This document shows positions 14,895 through 23,910 of a stretch of 64,000 nucleotides of DNA, piece by piece. The stretch covers positions 1-64,000 of the forward strand of contig JAGHRV010000006.1 of the NCBI GenBank assembly GCA_018066175.1, written 5' to 3'. Positions within the stretch are counted from its first letter, which is position 1, and each line of letters opens with the position of its first letter. Source of the DNA: Candidatus Colicola equi. Lineage in GTDB: Bacteria > Bacteroidota > Bacteroidia > Bacteroidales > Paludibacteraceae. Below the pieces are notes generated by a model. That model was not told the origin of the DNA. It did not search any database and saw only the letters and a program-made list of their open reading frames with translations. A program made the position numbers and the translations under genes.

Positions 14895-15862
14895 CCAAAC
14901 CGTTTGGGTCTGATTTTATTGAGCAAAGGTACGGTAGCATTCATGATAAGGATGGCGAAGGACATTCCTTCGGGATAAGCACCCCAAGTACGAATGACCA
15001 TCACAATCAAACCAATACCGATACCGAAGATGATCTTGCCCCAAGCCGTCATCGGAGACGTTACATAGTCTGTTGCCATGAAGAAAGCACCTAACATAAT
15101 ACCTCCGGTAAGAAGAGTGTAGAGAATATACTCGTGTGAGCAGGCGAATCCTTCGGGAGTGGTTATCCATGCAAAAAGAGCAATCGTGGCAAGGATACTA
15201 ACCGGTATATGCCAAGTGATGACACGCATAGCAATCAAGAAAATACCTCCGGCAATCAGTGCCAATGCACTCACTTCACCTAATGAACCGCCCATAAATC
15301 CAAAGAAAGCATCTTTGAGGTCAGGCAATTGACTAACTAAGTCGGCATTGCCTTTGACGACCTGCTTCATCGCTGCCAAAGGAGTGGCTCCTGTGGTTGC
15401 GTCAACGTACGAACTGCTAAACCCTAATGGACGAGGCCAAGTAGTCATCTGGACGGGGAAGGAGATAAGCAGGAAGACACGACCAACCAAAGCCGGGTTG
15501 AAAGGATTCTGTCCTAATCCACCATACGTCATCTTACCAATTCCAATCGCTACTACTGCACCAATCACGATGATCCACCAAGGCAGGTTACTGGGCAGGT
15601 TAAATGCCAATAGTAAACCTGTCAGAATAGCGGAACAATCGCACAGCGTGGGACGCTGTTTGAGTACCCATTTAGCAATCACCCATTCCGTGATACAGCA
15701 GGCTGCTACACTGATTAAGGTGGTAATTAATGCTCCCCAACCGAAAGCAACCAATGATACGGCATAAGCAGGCATCAAGGCTGCAATCACCAAGAGCATA
15801 TTTCTCCGGACACTATCGCCACTATGGGCGTGTGGAGCCGGTGCTACAATTAAATTTTTCAT
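14885..15862 (-). CDS. rnfD: Rnf complex subunit D
   Basis: The 325-residue protein has about nine or ten membrane segments and is the RnfD/NqrB-type subunit. FMN is expected to be bound covalently to Thr160 in TTGATPLAA. Other family motifs are NPFNPALVGRVFLL and FFMATDYVTSPMT. Within the complex it passes electrons between periplasmic RnfG and cytoplasmic-side centres. The stop codon lies inside repeat R4. It follows rnfC by 33 bp occupied by a heptamer array. Confidence 0.95.
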   Translation of the reverse strand: MKNLIVAPAPHAHSGDSVRRNMLLVIAALMPAYAVSLVAFGWGALITTLISVAACCITEWVIAKWVLKQRPTLCDCSAILTGLLLAFNLPSNLPWWIIVIGAVVAIGIGKMTYGGLGQNPFNPALVGRVFLLISFPVQMTTWPRPLGFSSSYVDATTGATPLAAMKQVVKGNADLVSQLPDLKDAFFGFMGGSLGEVSALALIAGGIFLIAMRVITWHIPVSILATIALFAWITTPEGFACSHEYILYTLLTGGIMLGAFFMATDYVTSPMTAWGKIIFGIGIGLIVMVIRTWGAYPEGMSFAILIMNATVPLLNKIRPKRFGGA

Positions 15863-15873
15863 ATCTTTTATTC

Positions 15874-15901
15874 TCTAAACTCTAAACTTTAAACACTAAA
15901 C
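15874..15901 (+). repeat. Heptamer array TCTAAAC, four units
   Basis: Units TCTAAAC, TCTAAAC, TTTAAAC and ACTAAAC fill most of the rnfC-rnfD spacer and overlap the rnfC stop codon. Confidence 0.85.
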
Positions 15902-17242
15902 TTTCTTAGCAGCCGCATTACGGGCACGGATAATGCCACCAACGGTAGCCTTTCCGTTGCGTACATAATCGAGCAGAGGACGATGGCTGGGGCAGGTAAA
16001 CTGGCAGCAACCGCATTCAATGCAGTCCATTACGTTATGTGCCTCCATCTCATCCCACATCTTGAGTTCGCTTTGACGACTCAATAAATAGGGTTCCAAT
16101 CCCATTGGACAAGCACTTACGCACTTACCGCAACGGATGCAGTTTTCTTCGATGCCGCGGCGGCTCTCGCTTTCGGGCAAGAACAGCAGACCGCTGGTGC
16201 GTTTGTGTGTAGGCATATTGATATTGTTCATAGCACGACCCATCATAGGACCACCACCGATGATCTTGCCGGTATCTTCGGGTACTCCTCCGGCCAATTC
16301 AACGACCTGAGTGAGCGGCGTACCAAAGCGTACTAAGTAATTGCCGGGTTTGGTCAACGACTTACCGGTAACAGTCATTACACGAGAGATAAGCGGTTTA
16401 TTCTTCTGCACAGCCTCATAGATAGCATAGATAGTGGCTACATTATCTACTACGGCTCCGGTAGCGATAGGCAATGCTCCACTGGGCACTTGACGACCGA
16501 TACACGCATCGATTAACTGCTTCTCGCCTCCTTGCGGATACTTAAGTTGCAACGGCATTACTTCAATGCCAAGGGTCTTGCGCGTCAACTCATGCATCCG
16601 AGCAATAGCGTCAGGTTTATTCTTTTCAATACCAATGATGGCTCGGTGAATACCTAAGGCCTTCATCGTAATCTGAATTCCGATGATAATCTCTTCGCCG
16701 TGCTCCATCATCAACTGATGGTCGCATGTCAAATAAGGTTCGCACTCGACACCATTCACAATCAGTACCTCGGCTTTTTGTCCGGGAGGCGGACATAGTT
16801 TGACGTGAGTAGGGAAGCATGCTCCGCCTAATCCCACGATACCGGCCTTACTGATTTTATCAATGATTTCTTTGGCTTCAATGGTGCAGTCTCTGCGAAC
16901 ATCTGAACTGCGGTCAATCTCCGGCAACCATTCATCGCCTTCTACGTCGATAAAGATGGCAGGCATCTTCATGCCCCATGCATCTACAGTAGTATCGATC
17001 TTGGTGACTACACCGGATACACTGGAGTGAACAGATGCACTAACAAAACCTCCGGCTTCGGCAATCATCTGACCTACTTTAACATGGTCTCCTTTTTGCA
17101 CAATCGGTTTGGCCGGAGCACCAATATGTTGGGCTAACGGAATAATAGCCTGCTTAGGCAGCGGACATTCTACGATAGGCTGATGAGCCGAATACTCTTT
17201 ATTGTCATGAGGATGAACTCCTCCTATTCTGAATGTATTCAT
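15896..17242 (-). CDS. rnfC: Rnf complex subunit C
   Basis: The 448-residue peripheral subunit carries the flavin/NADH-binding region (GLGGACFPTHVKL, then EVLIVNGVECEPYLTCDH). Two [4Fe-4S] motifs follow near the C-terminus: CIRCGKCVSACPMG and CIECGCCQFTCPSH. It lacks the long repetitive C-terminal extension seen in some proteobacterial RnfC proteins. It is the site where NAD+ is reduced on the cytoplasmic face. It lies 37 bp after rnfB, a spacer made of heptamer repeats. Confidence 0.95.
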   Translation of the reverse strand: MNTFRIGGVHPHDNKEYSAHQPIVECPLPKQAIIPLAQHIGAPAKPIVQKGDHVKVGQMIAEAGGFVSASVHSSVSGVVTKIDTTVDAWGMKMPAIFIDVEGDEWLPEIDRSSDVRRDCTIEAKEIIDKISKAGIVGLGGACFPTHVKLCPPPGQKAEVLIVNGVECEPYLTCDHQLMMEHGEEIIIGIQITMKALGIHRAIIGIEKNKPDAIARMHELTRKTLGIEVMPLQLKYPQGGEKQLIDACIGRQVPSGALPIATGAVVDNVATIYAIYEAVQKNKPLISRVMTVTGKSLTKPGNYLVRFGTPLTQVVELAGGVPEDTGKIIGGGPMMGRAMNNINMPTHKRTSGLLFLPESESRRGIEENCIRCGKCVSACPMGLEPYLLSRQSELKMWDEMEAHNVMDCIECGCCQFTCPSHRPLLDYVRNGKATVGGIIRARNAAAKKV

Positions 17243-17245
17243 AAT

Positions 17246-17280
17246 CTCTAACTCTTAATTCTCAATTCTCAATTCTCAAC
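17246..17280 (+). repeat. Heptamer array TCTCAAT, five units
   Basis: Units CTCTAAC, TCTTAAT, TCTCAAT, TCTCAAT and TCTCAAC fill the rnfB-rnfC spacer and abut the rnfB stop codon. The pattern resembles the arrays at 15874 and 60073. Confidence 0.85.
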
Positions 17281-18230
17281 TAGTACCTCAAGCACTGTGG
17301 GAACACTGCCTTCGGGGTAGGTAATGCTTTAATCTTCGCTGCGATAACAGGGTCAAACCCTTTCTTCTCGCCTTCGGTTACTTCGGTAGTTACCACCGGA
17401 GCTGCGGCTTGTGCATCAGCAAAGCCGATGGCGTGCAACGCCTTAGTGGGGCATTGCGGTTCGCACTCTCGGCATACAACGCACTTATCAAAGTCAATAT
17501 AAGCCACGTTATTGGTGATTGTAATGGCTTCTTGCGGACAAACCTTAGCGCATAAACCGCATCCGATACAAGCGTTTGCGCAGTTCTTCTTGGCTACAGG
17601 ACCCTTGTCTTGATTAACGCACAACACCACCATTCGTTGACCGTTCTCGCCTTTTTTGCGCAATTCGATAATGTGTCTCGGGCACGCCTTCACGCAGTTA
17701 CCGCAAGCGGTACATTTAGCCTCGTCCACTTCGGCCAACCCTGTTTCGGGATTGATGTGGATAGCATCAAACGGACAAGCCGCTACGCAATCGCCGCAAC
17801 CTAAGCACCCAAAAGCACAACCGCTCTCGCCCACATACATACTGTGCATAATAGCGCATGAGCGCGTTCCATTGTATTCACTTGTTTTGGGACGCGCCTC
17901 GCACGTACCATTACAACGTACAACAGCTACTTTAGGTTCGCCTTGCGGAGCTGCTAAACCTAAGATAGCTCCTACTTTTTCCATGGTGGGAGCACCGCCT
18001 ACAGGACACATCAGCCCGTCTAATGAACTGGCCTTGGTGCAAGCTTCTGCTAAAGCACGACAACCGGCAAAACCGCATCCTCCGCAGTTGGCGCCAGGCA
18101 GCACCTCCTGTACTTGGTCAATGCGCGGATCTTCTTCTACTTTGAATCGCTGGGCAATCAAATATAGCAGCACAGCCGCTACTAATCCTGTTCCTCCCAA
18201 TACGAGCAGTGAAATAGTGATTAAATTCAT
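17280..18230 (-). CDS. rnfB: Rnf complex subunit B
   Basis: The 316-residue protein has an N-terminal membrane anchor, then a [4Fe-4S] domain (GANCGGCGFAGC, Cys49, 52, 57 and 75). It continues with ferredoxin-like modules including CTACGNCVKACPR, CIGCGLCAKVCPQ and CVVCRECEPQCP. RnfB accepts electrons from reduced ferredoxin in the cytosol, the entry point of the complex. The gene order B-C-D-G-E-A is that usually seen in Bacteroidota. It follows the RseC-like gene by 25 bp. Confidence 0.95.
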   Translation of the reverse strand: MNLITISLLVLGGTGLVAAVLLYLIAQRFKVEEDPRIDQVQEVLPGANCGGCGFAGCRALAEACTKASSLDGLMCPVGGAPTMEKVGAILGLAAPQGEPKVAVVRCNGTCEARPKTSEYNGTRSCAIMHSMYVGESGCAFGCLGCGDCVAACPFDAIHINPETGLAEVDEAKCTACGNCVKACPRHIIELRKKGENGQRMVVLCVNQDKGPVAKKNCANACIGCGLCAKVCPQEAITITNNVAYIDFDKCVVCRECEPQCPTKALHAIGFADAQAAAPVVTTEVTEGEKKGFDPVIAAKIKALPTPKAVFPQCLRY

Positions 18231-18255
18231 AATATATTTTTTTAAACAATTGCAC

Positions 18256-18522
18256 TTATACTTTGGGCTTACATAACCACAAGATGAAGTAGTAAATAGC
18301 TACAAATATCAGCACCGATATGCCAATCACCATTTCGCTATAACGCAGAGCATTCAAACCTATCACCCCACCTAAGATGATGAAAAAAGGCAGCGCGAAA
18401 GCCAAGGCTACAGCTTTCCAGCGTTGACGGCTGGTGTAGCAGTCCTCCGGCACTTGATGACAACGCTCCGCAAAGGTGCAAGACCGGCATTGATTCGCTA
18501 TATTTTCTTCGTTTTGGGCCAT
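18256..18522 (-). CDS. RseC/MucC-like membrane protein
   Basis: The 88-residue protein has a Cys-rich N-terminus (CRSC, then FAERCHQVPEDC) followed by two membrane segments (about residues 39-58 and 63-83) and a short positive tail. It is encoded immediately before rnfB, where Bacteroidota usually encode a SoxR-reducing RseC-family protein of about 140 residues. This one lacks most of the usual N-terminal domain, so the assignment rests on context, cysteines and topology. A role in Rnf assembly or electron transfer is inference. Confidence 0.65.
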   Translation of the reverse strand: MAQNEENIANQCRSCTFAERCHQVPEDCYTSRQRWKAVALAFALPFFIILGGVIGLNALRYSEMVIGISVLIFVAIYYFILWLCKPKV

Positions 18523-18541
18523 AAATGCACAAATTAACGCG

Positions 18542-18573
18542 CAAAATTATAAATAATTTTCCATTTATGCAAG
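18542..18573 (-). promoter_or_regulatory. Promoter of the RseC-rnf-efflux run
   Basis: On the minus strand CTTGC (18569-18573) is followed after 19 bp by TAATTTTG (18542-18549), about 20 bp before the RseC-like start. It is the only clear promoter seen for the eleven minus-strand genes from 18522 down to 7898. Confidence 0.75.
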
Positions 18574-18609
18574 AAAAATCGTAAATATTTGCAAAAAATA
18601 TGCTATACC

Positions 18610-18641
18610 TTTGTATATATGCGTAATTATTTGTAACTTTG
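18610..18641 (+). promoter_or_regulatory. Promoter of ftsK
   Basis: TTTGT (18610-18614) is followed after 19 bp by TAACTTTG (18634-18641), 19 bp before the ftsK ATG. It is divergent from the rnf promoter. Confidence 0.7.
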
Positions 18642-18660
18642 TGAGTTAAATGCGTATATT

Positions 18661-21168
18661 ATGCCAAGAAAACCTCAAAGATTTGCTTCGGAAGAACATA
18701 AACGATTGGCCTCCATGTCATGGCGTGATCGTTGGGAGTCGTTAACGGGAGATGGTCGTGCTCGTGTCATCACGGGTTTAATTTTGCTTACTCTCTCGTT
18801 CTTAGTTAGTTTAGCTTTTATTAGTTATTTCTGGACCGGTGCCGCAGATGCTTCTATCATGGAAATGGACGGAACAGTCAAGAGCCAACATCGTATGGAA
18901 ATTCATAACTGGTTAGGGTTGCCGGGTGCTTACCTGGCTCGATACATGGTAGATGGTACATTTGGTGTCTTCTCGGTGCTATTCTTGGTAATGGGTTTCT
19001 TGTATGGCTTAACGATGGTGCATGCTATTACGATTCGACCCTGGAAGGTGCTATTCTGCTCATTGATCGGCATCATATGGGGATCCATTACGTTAGGTGA
19101 AATACAACTCCTTTGTGGTGTATCTACTTTCTTCCGCTGGGGTGGGGCGCATGGCGAGTGGCTAGCAAACTTAGGCACCAGTTATATCCATCCGGTTGGT
19201 ATGATTGCATGTATTCTGCTGGTGCTTGTAATCTTCCTTATCATTGTGGATAAGAACTTCATCGATAAGGTAGAAAAGGCTTGGAATAACCTTATGCTCA
19301 AGTGCCATCGTGGTTCAGCACTCGAAACGGTGGATGCTCAAGAACCTACCGAAGACAATACCATGGAGTGGCAACCTGAAAAAGGCACGGTTGTCATGGA
19401 GAAACCTATTGATACAGAGGAAATTCAGATTCAGATTGTTGAGCAACCTGAACCGGAAGTGCCTGCCGAACCCGAAGTTACTACAGAGGAACAGGAAACA
19501 AAGTCTGAAGAACAGCAAGTGCCCGGGGCTCCTGAGTTGGATATCGAAAAAACAGAAGAGGTGCAATTAACCGAGGAAGATCCGGCATCTAAGTGGGAGA
19601 AAATGGGTCCGTACGATCCTCGCAAGGACTTGGAACACTACAAATTCCCCAGTTTGAACTTACTCAAAGTATATGATAACGAGACGGCTCCCGTGATTGA
19701 CCCGGCTGAGCAGCAGGCTAATGCCAATCGTATTGCACAGACCTTGCGCAATTACGATGTTGAGATTGAGTCTATTAAAGCAACGGTTGGTCCGACCGTC
19801 ACCCTCTATGAAGTGGTGCCAAAGGCAGGAACACGTATTTCAAAAATACAGTCCCTGGAAAACGATATTATGCTGTCGCTTTCGGCTATCGGTATTCGTA
19901 TTATTGCACCAATGCCGGGTAAAGGTACGGTAGGTATAGAAGTGCCTAACGAGAAACCGCAGGTTGTTTCGATGCACTCTGTGATTGCTTCCAAGCGATT
20001 CCAAGAGGAAGCCAAAATGAAACTGCCGGTTGCAATTGGTCGTACGATTACCAATGAGGTCTTTACGTTTGACTTGGCCAAGACCCCACACTTACTCGTT
20101 GCAGGTGCTACCGGTCAGGGTAAATCGGTAGGATTAAATGCCATCATCGCTTCGTTATTATACAAGAAGCATCCGTCCGAGTTGAAATTCGTGCTGGTGG
20201 ATCCTAAGATGGTCGAGTTCAGTATCTATAAACCGCTTATTCGCCATTATATGGCGGCTATGTCGGATCAGGAAGATAGAGACATCATCATTACCGACTG
20301 CCAAAAGGTAATCAATACCCTCAATTCATTGGTAATCGAAATGGAGGATCGTTACACGCTATTGGCGGACGCTAACTGCCGTAACGTAGAGGATTATAAC
20401 GAGAAATTCAATAGCCGTCATCTCAATCCTATTAAGGATGTGGAGAACGTGGTTACTCATAAGATTCTGCACCATAAGTACATGCCATACTTAGTGATTG
20501 TTATTGACGAGTATGGAGACTTTATTATGCAGGCGGGTAAGGAAGTAGAACGTCCTATTCAGCGTATCGCGCAGAAGGCCCGTGCCGTCGGTATGCACAT
20601 GATCTTAGCTACACAACGTCCTGATGTCAAGATTGTGACAGGTACTATCAAGGCCAATATTCCTACTCGTATCGCTTTCCGCACACAATCCGTTGTGGAT
20701 AGCCGCACCGTCTTAGATGCCAAGGGTGCCGACCAACTGATTGGTAAGGGTGATATGCTTTATTCTGGTGGTGGCAATCTGACACGTATCCAGTGTGCAT
20801 TCATCGATACGCCCGAAGTGGAGGCTTTGGTTAATCATATCAGCGAACAACAACACTTCCTCGAACCCTATCAACTGCCGGATTATGTGCCGGAAGGTCA
20901 GGAAGATGCGGCTAAGCCGGGCAGCGTAGATACACATCGTTTAGATCCAATGTTCGCCGACGTGGCCCGTTATGTGGTGAGCAAGCAAGAAGGTTCGACT
21001 TCGCGCCTGCAACGCGCATTCGAAATAGGGTATAACCGTGCCGGCAAATTATCCGACCAATTGGAGGCTACCGGCATCGTCGGACCGAACAAAGGACCCA
21101 AGGGTCGTGATGTTTTAATTCAAGATCCGGAGAGTTTGGAACAATTATTGCAGCAGTTAGGTGTATGA
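18661..21168 (+). CDS. ftsK: DNA translocase FtsK/SpoIIIE
   Basis: The 835-residue septal DNA pump resolves chromosome termini at division. It has about four to five N-terminal membrane segments (residues 40-205), an acidic linker rich in Glu and Pro (about 225-310), and the RecA-like motor. Walker A is GATGQGKSV with Lys488, and Walker B is IVIDEYGDF near residue 617. The C-terminal winged-helix gamma domain (TSRLQRAFEIGYNRAGKLSD) reads orienting sequences on DNA. The downstream LolA-like gene overlaps its stop codon (GTATGATAC). Confidence 0.95.
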   Translation: MPRKPQRFASEEHKRLASMSWRDRWESLTGDGRARVITGLILLTLSFLVSLAFISYFWTGAADASIMEMDGTVKSQHRMEIHNWLGLPGAYLARYMVDGTFGVFSVLFLVMGFLYGLTMVHAITIRPWKVLFCSLIGIIWGSITLGEIQLLCGVSTFFRWGGAHGEWLANLGTSYIHPVGMIACILLVLVIFLIIVDKNFIDKVEKAWNNLMLKCHRGSALETVDAQEPTEDNTMEWQPEKGTVVMEKPIDTEEIQIQIVEQPEPEVPAEPEVTTEEQETKSEEQQVPGAPELDIEKTEEVQLTEEDPASKWEKMGPYDPRKDLEHYKFPSLNLLKVYDNETAPVIDPAEQQANANRIAQTLRNYDVEIESIKATVGPTVTLYEVVPKAGTRISKIQSLENDIMLSLSAIGIRIIAPMPGKGTVGIEVPNEKPQVVSMHSVIASKRFQEEAKMKLPVAIGRTITNEVFTFDLAKTPHLLVAGATGQGKSVGLNAIIASLLYKKHPSELKFVLVDPKMVEFSIYKPLIRHYMAAMSDQEDRDIIITDCQKVINTLNSLVIEMEDRYTLLADANCRNVEDYNEKFNSRHLNPIKDVENVVTHKILHHKYMPYLVIVIDEYGDFIMQAGKEVERPIQRIAQKARAVGMHMILATQRPDVKIVTGTIKANIPTRIAFRTQSVVDSRTVLDAKGADQLIGKGDMLYSGGGNLTRIQCAFIDTPEVEALVNHISEQQHFLEPYQLPDYVPEGQEDAAKPGSVDTHRLDPMFADVARYVVSKQEGSTSRLQRAFEIGYNRAGKLSDQLEATGIVGPNKGPKGRDVLIQDPESLEQLLQQLGV

Positions 21169-21710
21169 TACTTTTTGTACTTTTATCGGCTTTGTCCACT
21201 TTGCTGTCGTCTCTTGAGACGAATATCATGCAGTCGGATTTCTCCCTCTCCATTCAGGAGCAGGGACAAGCCCCTCTGACTACTCCGGGCAAGGTAACTA
21301 TGCAGGGCGAATCGTTTATTGGTCAGTCTCGAGGCTATGAAGTCGCTTATGATGGGGTGACGTTCTACCTTTACGACCCTGATGCTGACGAACTGATGTT
21401 GTCTAAACCGCGTAAGGAAACACTAATGGAATCTAATCCGTTGCTTTTTGTCAAGTACATGCAAGAGGTTTGTACTATACGCGAAACAACGGCTAAGGAT
21501 GGCACAATCACCGTCACTATGGTGCCACAAGGTGTACCGATGGAAACAGCTCACGTCATACTAAAAATAAAAAAGGAAATGCCTTCGTTTGTGGAAATAA
21601 AAGAATCTAAACGAACCACTACTTTACGACTTAAAAACCCACATTATATCTCTACGGCACCTGCGTTTAAGATATCTAAACCGGGTGTTTATATCAATGA
21701 CTTACGATGA
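21165..21710 (+). CDS. LolA-like outer-membrane lipoprotein carrier protein
   Basis: The 181-residue protein begins with a signal-like hydrophobic segment (MILFVLLSALSTLLSS) and shows a LolA/LolB-type fold pattern of short beta strands (SDFSLSIQEQG, GYEVAYDGVTFYLYDPD, PGVYINDLR). LolA carries lipoproteins through the periplasm. It overlaps ftsK by four bases and trxB by four bases, so the three genes are translationally linked. The ftsK-lolA-trxB neighbourhood is, as far as I recall, common in Bacteroidales. Confidence 0.75.
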   Translation: MILFVLLSALSTLLSSLETNIMQSDFSLSIQEQGQAPLTTPGKVTMQGESFIGQSRGYEVAYDGVTFYLYDPDADELMLSKPRKETLMESNPLLFVKYMQEVCTIRETTAKDGTITVTMVPQGVPMETAHVILKIKKEMPSFVEIKESKRTTTLRLKNPHYISTAPAFKISKPGVYINDLR

Positions 21711-22678
21711 ATACTAAATGTCTTATTATCGGTTCCGGCCCTGCTGGCTATACTGCGGCTATCTATGCCTCTCGTGCTAATCTGCAACCTGTCTTAGTGG
21801 AAGGTCCTCAATTAGGTGGTCAGTTAATGATCACTACCGAAGTGGAGAACTTCCCCGGCTATCCCGATGGCGTGCAACCATTTCAGATGATGGACGATTT
21901 GCGCCGCCAGGCGGAACGTTTTGGGACGCAGTTCGTGACGGGTATAGTGACCAAGGTGGACCTCACTTCGTCCCCTAAACAAGTCGTTGTAGAAGATACC
22001 GATGTTTATACGGCCGATACGGTTATTATTGCTACCGGAGCCAGTGCTAAATTCTTAGGTATTCCTTCCGAAGAAGAATATCGTGGCAAGGGAGTATCTG
22101 CTTGCGCTACATGCGATGGCTTTTTCTATCGCAAGAAAACAGTTGCAGTTGTAGGCGGTGGAGATACAGCTTGTGGGGAAGCAGAGTACTTGGCCGGATT
22201 ATGCGAAAAAGTCTATCTGATTGTGCGCAAACCTTTCTTACGTGCTTCGCAGATTATGCAAGACCGCGTACTGAACAACCCCAAGATTGAGGTGCTCTTT
22301 GAGTGCAACACATTACGCCTAACCGGTGAGAATAGGGTGGAGGGCGCAGACTTGATCTATCGTCAAGGGTTGCCCGAACAAGAGGTGCGTCACATTGCTA
22401 TAAATGGCTTCTTCTTGGCCATTGGACATAAACCCAATACCGACTTGTTTAAGAACTTCCTTGCCTTAGATGAGGAAGGCTATATAATAACCGATGGTGC
22501 TTCTCCTCAATGCTTCCGATTGCCTGCCGTTTCCGGAGGTGAGTTGGTGGCTGTACCGGGAGTATTCGCTGCCGGCGATTGCGCAGACCCTCATTATCGC
22601 CAAGCCATCGTGGCTGCCGGTTCAGGATGCAAGGCTGCTATCGAAGCCGACAGATACCTCAAATCACTCCGTAAATAA
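21707..22678 (+). CDS. trxB: Thioredoxin-disulfide reductase
   Basis: The 323-residue flavoprotein transfers electrons from NADPH to thioredoxin. It has the FAD-binding GSGPAGYTAAIYASRA motif near the N-terminus, the redox-active pair Cys133 and Cys136 in CATCDGFF, the NADPH-binding GGGDTACGEAEYL motif, and the C-terminal FAD motif GVFAAGDCADPHYRQ. Length is normal for the family. In an anaerobe it supports thiol homeostasis and ribonucleotide reduction. Confidence 0.95.
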   Translation: MNTKCLIIGSGPAGYTAAIYASRANLQPVLVEGPQLGGQLMITTEVENFPGYPDGVQPFQMMDDLRRQAERFGTQFVTGIVTKVDLTSSPKQVVVEDTDVYTADTVIIATGASAKFLGIPSEEEYRGKGVSACATCDGFFYRKKTVAVVGGGDTACGEAEYLAGLCEKVYLIVRKPFLRASQIMQDRVLNNPKIEVLFECNTLRLTGENRVEGADLIYRQGLPEQEVRHIAINGFFLAIGHKPNTDLFKNFLALDEEGYIITDGASPQCFRLPAVSGGELVAVPGVFAAGDCADPHYRQAIVAAGSGCKAAIEADRYLKSLRK

Positions 22679-22679
22679 C

Positions 22680-22745
22680 CTGCCTATCCTCTGCCTGTTC
22701 TCTGCCTGTTTTCGTCGTGTGCTTATCGGTAGTATATCGGTAGTA
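22680..22745 (+). repeat. 11-bp tandem repeats between trxB and the sensor kinase
   Basis: Three units (CTGCCTATCCT, CTGCCTGTTCT, CTGCCTGTTTT) occupy 22680-22712, and two perfect units TATCGGTAGTA occupy 22724-22745. Both use an 11-bp period. No promoter was recognised in the spacer. Confidence 0.8.
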
Positions 22746-22773
22746 GAGCGAAGGGTGAACGTAACGTAAGAAT

Positions 22774-23910
22774 ATGAAACGCCAATTATCACCATATCAC
22801 ATAGGTTCATTAATCGTCATTGTGGCATTGCTGATTGTAGTGGCATCGTTGCTTTATACCAGCCATTTAGCTAAGCAACTACGCCAAGAGGAGCAACAGC
22901 GTGTTGAGTTGTGGGCAGAGGCTACCAATCGACTGATTCAGGCTGACGAGCACGAAGACTTATCCTTCTATCTGTCTATCATAGAAGCCAATACCACCAT
23001 TCCTGTCTATATGGTAGATGCCGAGGGACGTATCATCGATTCACGCAATGTGCAAACACCGGTGGCTGACCCTCGCGAACTGAATGGACCGATTGAACTG
23101 CGTATATCGGACGAGATTATTCAGTATATCTACTACGATGAATCCACGTTACTTACTCGTCTGCGTTTTTTTCCCTATATCGTTTGTGGTCTTGTGTTCC
23201 TTTTTGTGCTGATTGCTGTAGTTACGCTCTTCACGGCCCAGCGCAGCGAGCAGGATCGCGTCTGGGCAGGATTAAGCAAGGAGACGGCTCACCAATTAGG
23301 AACGCCCATCTCATCATTAAATGCTTGGCAAGAACTGTTGCAAGAACGCTATCCGGACGATACACTCATTCCCGAGATGAGATTGGATATCGACCGTTTA
23401 GGCGTCATCGCTGAACGATTCTCCAAAGTCGGTAGCGAACCCGAACTGAAGACGACTGCCCTTCTGCCTATCATTGATGAAACGGTCGCCTATATGCGCA
23501 CACGTATATCTAATAAGGTTAGTATAGACGTAAAGACTGACGAAAACGCGGACATAAACGTTAACCTGAGCGCTCCGCTGTTTAGTTGGGTGATGGAGAA
23601 CCTACTGAAGAATTCCTTGGATGCCATGGAAGGCAAAGGCCAAATAACCATTCAAGTGCATCGCTCATTGTCGCATAATGAAGAAATCTACATCGATGTG
23701 ACCGACACCGGTAAGGGTATCGACCATCGTCTGTTCGGAACTATCTTCCAACCCGGTTATACTAGCAAGAAAAGAGGATGGGGACTAGGACTCAGTTTAG
23801 CGAAGCGTATCATTGAAGATTACCATCGAGGCAAACTCTTCGTTAAGTCGTCCGAGTTGGGCGTCGGCACTACTTTCCGCATTGTCCTCAAAGAGTGCGT
23901 AAAGAGTTGA
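22774..23910 (+). CDS. Orphan sensor histidine kinase
   Basis: The 378-residue protein has two membrane segments (about residues 11-30 and 129-151) enclosing a small periplasmic sensor. A dimerisation/phosphoacceptor helix follows with KETAHQLGTPISSLNAW (His173), then a HATPase domain with the N box ENLLKNSLDAM, DTGKGID and WGLGLSLAKRI. No response regulator is adjacent. The KETAHQLGTP phosphoacceptor box recalls the orphan PorY-type kinases of Bacteroidota, but that is only a resemblance. Its last 114 bp overlap the ispE gene on the other strand. Confidence 0.88.
   Translation: MKRQLSPYHIGSLIVIVALLIVVASLLYTSHLAKQLRQEEQQRVELWAEATNRLIQADEHEDLSFYLSIIEANTTIPVYMVDAEGRIIDSRNVQTPVADPRELNGPIELRISDEIIQYIYYDESTLLTRLRFFPYIVCGLVFLFVLIAVVTLFTAQRSEQDRVWAGLSKETAHQLGTPISSLNAWQELLQERYPDDTLIPEMRLDIDRLGVIAERFSKVGSEPELKTTALLPIIDETVAYMRTRISNKVSIDVKTDENADINVNLSAPLFSWVMENLLKNSLDAMEGKGQITIQVHRSLSHNEEIYIDVTDTGKGIDHRLFGTIFQPGYTSKKRGWGLGLSLAKRIIEDYHRGKLFVKSSELGVGTTFRIVLKECVKS

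Noticed and set aside
18606-18613. TACCTTTG as the -7 box of the ftsK promoter
   Set aside because: No -33 element lies 19 bp upstream of it, whereas TAACTTTG at 18634 has TTTGT at the exact spacing.
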